Source: Petrolisthes cinctipes
Taxonomy: Eukaryota; Arthropoda; Malacostraca; Decapoda; Porcellanidae
Assembly (NCBI GenBank): GCA_033782935.1
Contig: JAWQEG010000166.1
Span: 896,001-960,000 of the forward strand
DNA: 64,000 nt
Reading direction: 5' to 3'
The notes beneath the pieces are model-generated. The model did not search any database, had not been told where the DNA came from, and was given only the letters and a program-made list of their open reading frames with translations. A program made the translations under genes and the position numbers. Positions 54,447-64,000 of the stretch are shown in pieces; position 1 is the first letter of the stretch, and every line of letters starts with the position of its first letter.

Positions 54447-55336
54447 GTAGGCATGTACATATCGCTTCTGGGACCCAAAAAAATTGAATTTTCGGGTGTT
54501 TTGAGCCTTAATTTAAGATATAAACGGGTTCTGAACATGCATGCACATATCGACTTTTTGCACCTAAAATATCGATTTTTAGCATGTTTGATCATGTTTT
54601 GGGCCTGTATTTTGAAAATACTCTTTGACGGAGTAGGCATGTACAGATCGCTTCTGGGACCTAAAAATATAGAATTTTCGGGTGTTTTGAGCCTGAATTT
54701 GAGATATAAACGGGTATTGAAGATTCATGCACATATCGACTTTTTGCACCTAAAATATCGATTTTGAGCATGTTTTGGGTCTGTATCTTGAAAACATTCT
54801 AGCATGGAGTAGGCATGTACAGATCGCTTCTGGGACCCAAAAACATCGAATTTTCGTTTTTTTTTAGTCTTAATTTGAGATATAAACGGGTACAGAACAT
54901 GCATGCACATATCGACTTTGGGCACCGAAAATATCGATTTTGAGCATGTTTTGGGCCTGTATTTTGAAAATACTCTTACACGGAGTAGGCATGTACAGAT
55001 CGCTTCTTGGACCCAAACATATCCAATTTTCGGGTGTTTTGAGTCTGAATTTGATATTTAAACGGGTACAGAAGATGCATGCACATATCGATTTTGGGCA
55101 CCCAAAATATCGATTTTGATCATGTTTTCGGCCTGTTTTTTTTAAATACTCTAACACGGAGTAGGCATGTACAGATCCCTTCTGGGACCCAAAAACATCG
55201 AACTTTCGGGTGTTATGAGCTTAAATTTGAGATATAAACGGGTACAGAAATTGCATTCACATATCGTCTTTTGGCACCTAAAATATCGATTTTTAGCATG
55301 TTTTGGGTCTATCATTTAAAAATATTCTAGCACTGA
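54447..55336 (+). repeat. Five-unit HOR, copy 2 (890 bp)
   Basis: It is nearly identical to copy 1. Differences seen are AAACATATCC for AAAAATATCC, CAGAAATTGC for CAGAAGTTGC, and AGCATGTTTTGGG for AGCATTTTTGGG. The last removes a small deletion present in copy 1. Confidence 0.88.
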
Positions 55337-55710
55337 GTAGGCATGTACATATCGCTTCTGGGACCCAAAAAAATTGAATTTTCGGGTGTTTTGAGCCTTA
55401 ATTTAAAATATAAACGGGTTCTGAAGATGCATGCACATATCGACTTTTTGCACCTAAAATATCGATTTTTAGCATGTTTGATCATGTTTTGGGCCTGTAT
55501 TTTGAAAATACTCTTTGACGGAGTAGGCATGTACAGATCGCTTCTGGGACCTAAAAATATAGAATTTTCGGGTGTTTTGAGCCTGAATTTGAGATATAAA
55601 CGGGTATTGAAGATTCATGCACATATCGACTTTTTGCACCAAAAATATCGATTTTGAGCATGTTTTGGGTCTGTATCTTGAAAACATTCTAGCAAGGAGT
55701 AGGCATGTAC
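55337..55710 (+). repeat. Five-unit HOR, copy 3 (first two units)
   Basis: Two units match 53557 and 54447. The next unit (about 55700) reads CTGTGACCC and GGGTTTTTTGAGCC, not the CGTTTTTTTTTAGTC type, so the copy stops there. Confidence 0.8.
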
Positions 55711-57818
55711 AGATCGCTTCTGTGACCCAAAAACATCGAATTTTCGGGTTTTTTGAGCCTTAATTTGAGATATAAACGGGTACAGAACATGCATGCACAT
55801 ATCGACTTTGGGCACCGAAAATATCGATTTTGAGCATGTTTTGGGCCTGTATTTTGAAAATACTCTAACACGGAGTAGGCATGTACAGATAGCTTCTGGG
55901 ACCTAAAAATATAGAATTTTCGGGTGTTTTGAGCCTGAATTTGAGATATAAACGGGTACTGAAGATGCATGCACATATCGACTTTTTGCACCTAAAATAT
56001 CGATTTTGACCATGTTTTGGGTCTGTATCTTGAAAACATTCTAGCAAGAAGTAGGCATGTACAGATCGCTTCTGGGACCCAAAAAAAACTAATTTTCGGG
56101 TGTTATGAGCCTGAGTTCGATATATAAACGGGTACAGATGATGCATGCACATATCGACTTTGGGCACCCCAAATATCGATTATTAGCATGTTTTTGGCCT
56201 ACATTTTGAAAATATTCTAGCACTGAGTAGGCATGTACAGGTCGCTTCTGGAACCAAAAAATATCGAATTTTCGGAAGTTTTGAGCCTTAATTTGGGATA
56301 TAAACGGGTACAGAAGATGCATACACATATGGACTTTGGGCCTCCAAAATATCGATTTTTAGCATGTTTTGGGCCTATATTTTTGAGAATATTTTAGCAC
56401 TGAGTAGGCATGTACAGATCGCTTTTTGAACCCAAAAATATCGAATTTTAGGGTGTTTTAAGCCTAAATTTGATATATAAACGGGTACAGAACATGCATG
56501 CACATATCGACTTTGGGCACCGAAAATATCGATTTTGAGCATGTTTTGGGCCTGTATTTTGAAAATACTCTTACACGGAGTAAACATGTACAGATCGCTT
56601 CTGGGACCCAAAAATATCAAATTTTCGGGTGTTTTGAGCCTGAATTTGTTTTATAAACGGGTACAGAAGATCCATACACATATTGACTGTGGGCACCTAA
56701 AATATCGATTTTCAGCATGTTTTGGGCCTTAATTTTGAAAAAAATTTTGCACTGAGTAGGCACGTACAGATCGCTTATGGGACTCAAAAATATCGAATTT
56801 TCGGTTGTTTTGAGCCTGAATTTGGGATATAAACGGGTACAGAATATTCATAAACATATTGACTTTGGCCACCTAAAATATCGATTTTCAGCATGTTTTG
56901 GGCCTGTTTTTTTTAAAATACTCTAACACTGAGTAGGCATGTACAGATCGCTTCTGGGACCCAAAAATATCGAATTTTCGGGTGTTTTGAGCATGAATTT
57001 GAGATATAAACGGGTACAGAACATGCATGCACATATCGACTTTGGGCAACCAAAATATCGATTTTTAGCACTTTTTGGGCCTATATTTTGAAAATATTCT
57101 AGCAATAGGTAGGCATGTACAGATCGCTTCTTGGACCCAAAAATATCGAATTTTCGGGTATTTTAAGCCTGAATTTGGGATATAAACGAGTACAGAAGAT
57201 GCATATACATATTTACTTTAGGCACCTAAAATATCGATTTTCAGCATGTTTTGGGCCTTTATTTTGAAAATACTCTAACACGGAGTAGGCATGTACAGAT
57301 CGCTTCTGGGACCAAAAAATATCAAATTTTCTTTCGTTTTGAGTATGAATTTGGGTTATAAACGGGTACAGAAGATGCATACACATATTGACTTTGGGCA
57401 CCTAAAATATCGATTTTAAGCATGTTTTGGGCCTATAGTTTGAAAATATTCTAGCACTGAGTAGGCATGTACAGATCGCTTCTGTGACCCAAAAACATCG
57501 AATTTTCGGGTGTTTTGAGCCTGAATTTGAGATATAAACGTGTACTGAAGATGCATGCACATATCGACTTTTTGCACCTAAAATATCGATTTTGACCATG
57601 TTTTGGGTCTGTATCTTGAAAACTTTCTAGCAAGAAGTAGGCATGTACAGATCGCTTCTGGGACCCCAAAAAAAAAAAACTAATTTTCTGGTGTTATGAG
57701 CCTGAATTCGATATATAAACGGGTACAGATGATGCATGCACATATCGACTTTGGGCCTCCAAAATATCGAATTTTAGCATATTTTGGGCCTATATTTTTG
57801 AGAATATTCTAGCACTGA
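55711..57818 (+). repeat. Assorted units between HOR domains
   Basis: Units resemble several classes found elsewhere: H-type at 55876-56400, 7-8 kb type with TTTCTTTCGTTTTGAG near 57330, and CTGTGACCC units near 57480. No group repeats internally. There is no gene or non-satellite sequence. Confidence 0.75.
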
Positions 57819-58529
57819 GTAGGCATGTACAGATCGCTTCTTGGACCCAAAAATATCGAATTTTCGAGTGTTATGAGCCTGAATTCGATATATAAACGGG
57901 TACAGATGATGCATGCACATATCGACTTTTGGCACCCAAAATATCGATTTTTAGCATGTTTTGGGCCTGTAATTTGAAAATACTCTAACACGGAGTAGGC
58001 ATGTACAGATCGCTTCTGGGACCTAAAAATATCGAATTTTCGGATGTTTTGAGCCTGAATTTAAGATATAAACGGGTATTGAAGATGCATGCACATATCG
58101 ACTTTTTGCACCTAAAATATCGATTTTGAGCATGTTTTGGGTCTGTATCTTGAAAACATTCAAGCAAGGAGTAGGCATGTACAGATCGCTTCTGGGACCC
58201 AAAAATCTCGAATTTTCGGGTGTTTTGAGCCTGAATTTGAGATATAAATGGGTACAGAACATGCATGCACATATCGACTTTTTGCACCTAAAATATCGAT
58301 TTTGACCATGTTTTGTGTCTGTATCTTGAAAACATTCTAGCAAGAAGTAGGCATGTACAGATCGCTTCTGGGACCCAAAAAAAAAAAAAAAGAATTTTCT
58401 GGTGTTATGAGCCTGAATTCGATATATAAACGGGTACAGATGATGCATGCACATATCGACTTTGGGCCTCCAAAATATCGATTTTGAGCATATTTTGGGC
58501 CTATATTTTTGAGAATTTTCTAGCACTGA
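57819..58529 (+). repeat. Four-unit cassette with long A tract (711 bp)
   Basis: The order is CTTCTTGGACCC with GAATTCGATATATAAACGGG, then CTAAAAATATCG with TTCGGATG, then AAAAATCTCG with AAATGGGTACAG, then a unit with a 15-A tract at 58377-58391. The order recurs at 58530 (first three units), 61530 and 63295, with variants at 60470 and 60824. Confidence 0.82.
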
Positions 58530-61529
58530 GTAGGCATGTACAGATCGCTTCTTGGACCCAAAAATATCGAATTTTCGGGTGTTATGAGCTTGAATTCGAT
58601 ATATAAACGGGTACAGATGATGCATGCACATATCGACTTTGGGAACCCAAAATATCGATTTTTAGCATGTTTTGGGCCTGTATTTTGAAAATACTCTAAC
58701 ACGGAGTAGGCATGTACAGATCGCTTCTGGGACCTAAAAATATCGAATTTTCGGATGTTTTGAGCCTGAATTTGAGATATAAACGGGTATTGAAGATGCA
58801 TGCACACATCGACTTTTTGCACCTAAAATATCGATTTTGAGCATGTTTTGGGTCTGTATCTTGAAAACATTCAAGCAAAGAGTAGGCATGTACAGATCGC
58901 TTCTGGGACCCAAAAATCTCGAATTTTCGGGTGTTTTGAGCCTGAATTTGAGATATAAATGGGTACAAAACATGCATGCACATATCGACTTTGGGCACCG
59001 AAAATATCGATTTTGAGCATGTTTTGGGCCTGTATTTTGAAAATACTCTTACACGGAGTAGGCATGTACGGATCGCTTCTTGGACCCAAAAATATCGAAT
59101 TTTCAGGGTTTTTGAGCCTGAATTTCATATATAAACGGGTACAGAAGATGCATACACATATCGATTTTGGGCACCCAAAATATCGATTTTGATCATGTTT
59201 TGGGCCTGTATTTTTAAAATACTCTAAAACGGAGTAGGCATGTACAGATCGCTTCTGGGACCCTAAAAAATAAAATTTTCGGTTGTTTTGAGCTTGAATT
59301 TGTGATATAAACGGGTAGAGAAGATGCATGCACATATCGACTTTGACACCTAAAATATCGATTTTTAGCACGATTTGAACCTATATTTTGAAAAAATTCT
59401 AGCACTGTGTAGGCTTGTACAGATCGCTTCTGGGACCAAAAAATGTCGAATTTTCGGGTGTTTTGAGCCTGAATTTGGGATATAAACGGGTACTGAAGAT
59501 GCATTCACACATCGACTTTTTGCACCTAAAATATCGATTTTCAGCATGTTTTTGGTCTGTATCTTGAAAACATTCTTGCAAGGAGTAGGCATGTACAGAT
59601 TGCTTCTGGGACCCAAAAATAAACGAATTTTCGTGTGTTTTGAGCCTGAATTTGAGATATAAACGGGTACAGAACATGCATGCACTTATCGACTTTGGGC
59701 ACCCAAAATATCGATTTTAGCATGTTTTGGGCCTATATTTTAAAAATATTCTACCACTGAAAAGGCAGGTACAGATCGCTTCTTGTACCAAAAATATCGA
59801 TTTTTCGGGTATATTAAGCCTGAATTTGGGATATAAACGAGTACAGAAGATGCATACACAAATTGAGTTTAGGTACCTAAAATATCGATTTTAAGCATGT
59901 TTTGGTCCTATAGTTTGAAAATATTCTAGCACTGAGTAGGCATGTACAGATAGCTTCTGTGACCTAAAAACATCGAATTTTCGGGTGTTTTGAGCCTGAA
60001 TTTAAGATATAAATGGGTACAGAACATGCATGCACATATCGACTTTTTGCACCTAAAATATCGATTTTGAGCATGTTTTGGGTCTGTATCTTGAAAACAT
60101 TCAAGCAAGGAGTAGGCATGTACAGATCGCTTCTGGGACCCAAAAATCTCGAATTTTCGGGTGTTTTGAGCCTGAATTTGAGATATAAATGGGTACAGAA
60201 CATGCATGCACATATCGACTCTTTGCACCTAAAATATCGATTTTGACCATGTTTTGGGTCTGTATCTTGAAAACATTCTAGCAAGAAGTAGGCATATACA
60301 GATCGCTTCTGGGACCCAAAAAAAAAAAAACGAATTTTCGGGTGTTATGAGCCTGAATTCGATATATAAACGGGTACAGATGATGCATGCACATATCGAC
60401 TTTGGGCCTTCAAAATATCGAATTTTAGCATATTTTGGGCCTATATTTTTGAGAATTTTCTAGCACTGAGTAGGCATGTACAGATCGCTTCTTGGACCCA
60501 AAAATATCGAATTTTCGGGTGTTATGAGCCTGAATTCGATATATAAACGGGTACAGATGATGCATGCACATATCGACTTTGGGCACCCAAAATATCGATT
60601 TTTAGCATGTTTTGGGCCTGTATTTTGAAAATACTCTAACACGGAGTAGGCATGTACAGATCGCTTCTGGGACCTAAAAATATCGAATTTTCGGATGTTT
60701 TGAGCCTGAATTTGAGATATAAACGGGTATTGAAGATGCATGCACATATCGACTTTGACACCTAAAATATCGATTTTTAGCACGATTTGAACCTATATTT
60801 TGAAAAAATTCTAGCACTGTGTAGGCATGTACAGATCGCTTCTGGGACTAAAAAATGTCGAATTTTCGGGTGTTATGAGCCTGAATTCGATATATAAACG
60901 GGTACAGATGATGCATGCACATATCGACTTTGGGCACCCAAAATATCGATTTTTAGCATGTTTTGGGCCTGTAATTTGAAAATACTCTAACACGGAGTAG
61001 GCATGTACAGATCGCTTCTGGGACCTAAAAATATCGAATTTTCGGATGTTTTGAGCCTGAATTTGAGATATAAACGGGTATTGAAGATGCATGCACATAT
61101 AGACTTTTTGCACCTAAAATATCGATTTTGAGCATGTTTTGGGTTTGTATCTTGAAAACATTCAAGCAAGGAGTAGGCATGTACAGATCGCTTCTGGGAC
61201 CCAAAAATCTCGAATTTTCGGGTGTTTTGAGCCTGAATTTGAGATATAAATGGGTACAGAACATGCATGCACATATCGACTCTTTGCACCTAAAATATCG
61301 ATTTTGACCATGTTTTGGGTCTGTATCTTGAAAACATTCTAGCAAGAAGTAGGCATATACAGATCGCTTCTGGGACCCCAAAAAAAAAAACGAATTTTCT
61401 GGTGTTATGAGCCTGAATTCGATATATAAACGGGTACAGATGATGCATGCACATATCGACTTTGGGCCTTCAAAATATCGAATTTTAGCATATTTTGGGC
61501 CTATATTTTTGAGAATTTTCTAGCACTGA
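58530..61529 (+). repeat. 3000-bp repeat, copy 1
   Basis: The first 1480 bp or so (58530-60010) match 61530-63010 at a constant spacing of 3000 bp with few differences. The remainder holds two more variants of the four-unit cassette (60470 and 60824). Confidence 0.82.
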
Positions 61530-61881
61530 GTAGGCATGTACAGATCGCTTCTTGGACCCAAAAATATCGAATTTTCGGGTGTTATGAGCCTGAATTCGAT
61601 ATATAAACGGGTACAGATGATGCATGCACATATCGACTTTGGGCACCCAAAATATCGATTTTTAGCATGTTTTGGGCCTGTATTTTGAAAATACTCATAC
61701 ACGGAGTAGGCATGTACAGATCGCTTCTGGGACCTAAAAATATCGAATTTTCGGATGTTTTGAGCCTGAATTTGAGATATAAACGGGTATTGAAGATGCA
61801 TGCACATATCGACTTTTTGCACCTAAAATATCGATTTTGAGCATGTTTTGGGTCTGTATCTTGAAAACATTCAAGCAAGGA

Positions 61882-61969
61882 GTAGGCATGTACAGATCGC
61901 TTCTGGGACCCAAAAATCTCGAATTTTCGGGTGTTTTGAGCCTGAATTTGAGATATAAATGGGTACAGA
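61882..61969 (+). repeat. First 88-bp half-unit (A half)
   Basis: This is the first half of the representative unit. Shifting it by exactly 88 bp aligns it without gaps to 61970-62057, with 57 of 88 positions identical by hand count. Conserved blocks are GCATG, the ATCG core, TGGG, the AAAA tract followed by TCGA, and GTTTTG-GCCTG. The A half differs by the variable CCCAAAAA tract, TTCGGG, and the TATAAACGGGTAC segment at its end. Confidence 0.88.
61920..61929. other. CGAA/TTCG dyad in the A half
   Basis: CGAATTTTCG has CGAA and TTCG arms around TT. Most A halves carry it. A variant in the 16-unit HOR (units at 9608, 12423, 15239) reads CGAAATTTCG, which is a fully symmetric palindrome. No function can be read from the sequence. 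Confidence 0.6.
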
Positions 61970-62057
61970 ACATGCATGCACATATCGACTTTGGGCACCT
62001 AAAATATCGATTTTGAGCATGTTTTGGGCCTGTATTTTGAAAATACTCTTACACGGA
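61970..62057 (+). repeat. Second 88-bp half-unit (B half)
   Basis: This is the second half of the representative unit, homologous to the A half by an ungapped 88-bp shift. It differs by opening with ATGCATGCACATATCG, by carrying a ClaI-type ATCGAT palindrome, and by ending in the GTATTTTGAAAATAC dyad. A and B alternate strictly in the units examined, so the working period is the 176-bp dimer. Confidence 0.88.
62032..62046. other. Perfect 15-bp dyad near the unit end
   Basis: GTATTTT and AAAATAC are exact reverse complements around a single central base. The same dyad occurs in many units (for example 1740-1754). Another common version, ATATTTTGAAAATAT (for example 2619-2633), is equally perfect because both outer positions differ together. 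The class reading GTATCTTGAAAACATTC breaks the dyad. A role in protein binding or cruciform formation is inference. Confidence 0.8.
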
Positions 62058-64000
62058 GTATGCATGTACGGATCGCTTCTTGGACCCAAAAATATCGAAT
62101 TTTCAGGGTTTTTGAGCCTGAATTTCATATATAAACGGGTACAGAAGATGCATACACATATCGATTTTGGGCACCCAAAATATCGATTTTGATCATGTTT
62201 TGGGCCTGTTTTTTTTAAATACTCTAAAACGGAGTAGGCATGTACAGATCGCTTCTGGGACCCTAAAAAATAAAATTTTCGGTTGTTTTGCGCTTGAATT
62301 TGTGATATAAACGGGTAGAGAAGATGCATGCACATATCGACTTTGACACCTAAAATATCGATTTTTAGCACGATTTGAACCTATATTTTGAAAAAATTCT
62401 AGCACTGTGTAGGCATGTACAGATCACTTCTGGGACCAAAAAATGTCGAATTTTCGGGTGTTTTGAGCCTGAATTTGGGATATAAACGGGTACTGAAGAT
62501 ACATGCAAACATCGACTTTTTGCACCTAAAATATCGATTTTGACCATGTTTTTGGTCTGTATCTTGAAAACATTCTTGCAAGGAGTAGGCATGTACAGAT
62601 TGCTTCTGGGACCCAAAAAAAAACGAATTTTCGTGTGTTTTGAGCCTGAATTTGAGATATAAACGGGTACAGAACATGCATGCACTTATCGACTTTGGGC
62701 ACCCAAAATATCGATTTTAGCATGTTTTGAGCCTATATTTTAAAAATATTCTACCACTGAGAAGGCAGGTACAGATCGCTTCTTGTACCAAAAATATCGA
62801 TTTTTCGGGTATATTAAGCCTGAATTTGGGATATAAACGAGTACAGAAGATGCATACACATATTGAGTTTAGGTACCTAAAATATCGATTTTAAGCATGT
62901 TTTGGGCCTATAGTTTGAAAATATTCTAGCACTGAGTAGGCATGTACAGATCGCTTCTGTGACCCACAAACATCGAATTTTCGGGTGTTTTGAGCCTGAA
63001 TTTGAGATATAAACGTGTACTGAAGATGCATGCACATATCGACTTTTTGCACATAAAATATCGATTTTGACCATGTTTTGGGTCTGTATCTTGAAAACAT
63101 TCTAGCAAGAAGTAGGCATGTACAGATCGGTTCTGAGACCCAAAAAAAAAAAAAAAGAATTTTCGGGTGTTATGAGCCTGAATTCGATATATAAACGGGT
63201 ACAGATGATGCATGCACATATCGACTTTGGGCCTCCAAAATATCGAATTTTAGCATATTTTGGGCCTATATTTTTGAGAATATTCTAGCACTGAGTAGGC
63301 ATGTACAGATCGCTTCTTGGACCCAAAAATATCGAATTTTCGGGTGTTATGAGCCTGAATTCGATATATAAACGGGTACAGATGATGCATGCACATATCG
63401 ACTTTGGGCACCCAAAATATCGATTTTTAGCATGTTTTGGGCCTGTAATTTGAAAATACTCTAACACGGAGTAGGCATGTACAGATCGCTTCTGGGACCT
63501 AAAAATATCGAATTTTCGGATGTTTTGAGCCTGAATTTGAGATATAAACGGGTATTGAAGATGCATGCACATATCGACTTTTTGCACCTAAAATATCGAT
63601 TTTGAGCATGTTTTGGGTCTGTATCTTGAAAACATTCAAGCAAGGAGTAGGCATGTACAGATCGCTTCTGGGACCCAAAAATCTCGAATTTTCGGGTGTT
63701 TTGAGCCTGAATTTGAGATATAAATGGGTACAGAACATGCATGCACATATCGACTTTTTGCACCTAAAATATCGATTTTGACCATGTTTTGGGTCTGTAT
63801 CTTGAAAACATTCTAGCAAGGAGTAGGCATTTACAGATGGCTTCTGGGACCCAAAAATCTCGAATTTTCGGGTGTCATGAGCCTGAATTTGAGATATAAA
63901 TGGGTACAGAACATGCATGCACATATCGACTTTCGGCACCGAAAATATCGATTTTGAGCATGTTTTGGGCCTGTATTTTGAAAATACTCTTACACGGAGT

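Larger units (their letters stand above)
61882..62057 (+). repeat. Representative 176-bp satellite unit
   Basis: I chose this copy as close to the window consensus and exactly 176 bp long. Its order is: GTAGGCATGTAC landmark, the C/A tract (CCCAAAAA), the CGAATTTTCG dyad at 61920-61929, GTGTTTTGAGCCTGAA, TATAAA at 61954-61959, then GCATGCACATATCGACTTTG opening the second half, AATATCGATTTT, ATGTTTTGGGCCTG, and the dyad GTATTTTGAAAATAC at 62032-62046. TCG cores lie at 61897, 61919, 61985 and 62007. Variable parts across the window are the C/A tract, the ACTTTGGGCACC versus ACTTTTTGCACC choice in the second half, and the last 30 bp. Confidence 0.95.
1..64000 (+). repeat. Satellite DNA array, ~176-bp unit, head to tail
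   Basis: The landmark GTAGGCATGTACAGATCGCT recurs every 176 bp or so (for example at 1, 177, 356, 533, 709, 885) to the end of the window. Unit lengths stay between about 175 and 190 bp, and most variation comes from one A tract and one 10-bp insertion. All units I read have the same orientation, and no non-satellite sequence interrupts them. The unit is roughly 40% G+C by hand count. A nucleosome-sized unit and multi-unit HORs are typical of eukaryotic centromeric or pericentromeric satellites; placing this array at a centromere is inference. I do not recognise the family. The plus strand is simply the strand on which the landmark reads. Confidence 0.98.
61530..64000 (+). repeat. 3000-bp repeat, copy 2 (cut by window end)
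   Basis: It matches copy 1 to about 63010, then the order changes. A long A-tract unit (63142-63156) and another four-unit cassette from 63295 follow. The array continues past the window, since the last bases (ACACGGAGT) are the end of a unit. Confidence 0.82.

Noticed and set aside
61954..61959. TATAAA in each unit as a promoter
   Set aside because: A TATA-like hexamer once per 176 bp in AT-rich DNA is not evidence of a promoter. Satellite transcription is possible, but no start site, initiator or transcript can be seen.
1..64000. Hundreds of 60-166 codon open frames on both strands
   Set aside because: All follow the 176-bp period and the repeat sequence. They reflect a stop-poor minus strand of the unit, not genes.
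1..64000. CRISPR-like array (regular repeats)
   Set aside because: The whole unit is repeated and there are no unique spacers. The period and length are those of satellite DNA.
1..64000. Transposable element or LTR insertion
   Set aside because: I looked for breaks in the unit series, target-site duplications, terminal repeats and coding domains. Every stretch read as satellite, including those that fit no local HOR.
1..64000. Human alpha satellite or Arabidopsis-type centromere repeat
   Set aside because: The unit length is similar, but the sequence does not resemble the consensus sequences I know for either. Length alone is not evidence of homology.

Overview
The whole 64 kb is one uninterrupted satellite DNA array. 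A unit of about 176 bp is repeated head to tail, in the same orientation, from the first base to the last (roughly 360 copies). I found no gene, RNA gene, transposon, unique-sequence island or orientation switch. The open frames present are translations of the satellite itself. The array type (nucleosome-sized unit, roughly 40% G+C, layered higher-order repeats, no interrupting element) indicates a eukaryotic chromosome, most likely centromeric or pericentromeric heterochromatin. That location is inferred from architecture. I do not recognise the sequence family and cannot name the organism.

The 176-bp unit is an old dimer. Its two 88-bp halves align without a gap (57 of 88 positions identical in the unit at 61882-62057). 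Each half carries two TCG cores 22 bp apart. The unit also holds a perfect 15-bp dyad near its end, a CGAA/TTCG dyad, one TATAAA, and A/T tracts spaced about 10-11 bp apart.

Above the unit level the window is a mosaic of higher-order repeat (HOR) domains. (1) 1-4216: two related copies of a 15-unit block with an internal 4-unit duplication. (2) 4217-8114: an 8-unit repeat of 1414 bp and assorted units. (3) 8115-21850: a 16-unit HOR of 2815-2817 bp, with 11-unit and other shortened versions. (4) 21850-29500: relatives of domains 1 and 2, part of them nearly identical to 4493-7632 at a spacing of 22025 bp, so the 16-unit array lies between two copies of the same material. (5) 29500-31634: mixed units. 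(6) 31635-53556: a 13-unit HOR of 2299 bp, marked by a 10-bp insertion, alternating with 7-unit cassettes. One cassette pair (about 31890-34353) looks base-for-base identical. (7) 53557-55700: a 5-unit HOR of 890 bp. (8) 55700-64000: cassettes with long A tracts and a duplication spaced 3000 bp apart.

The most interesting content is the record of recombination: unequal crossovers at identifiable paralogous units, a replaced two-unit tract whose best match lies about 14 kb away, and a dyad that survives in alternative sequence versions. I found no new gene system.
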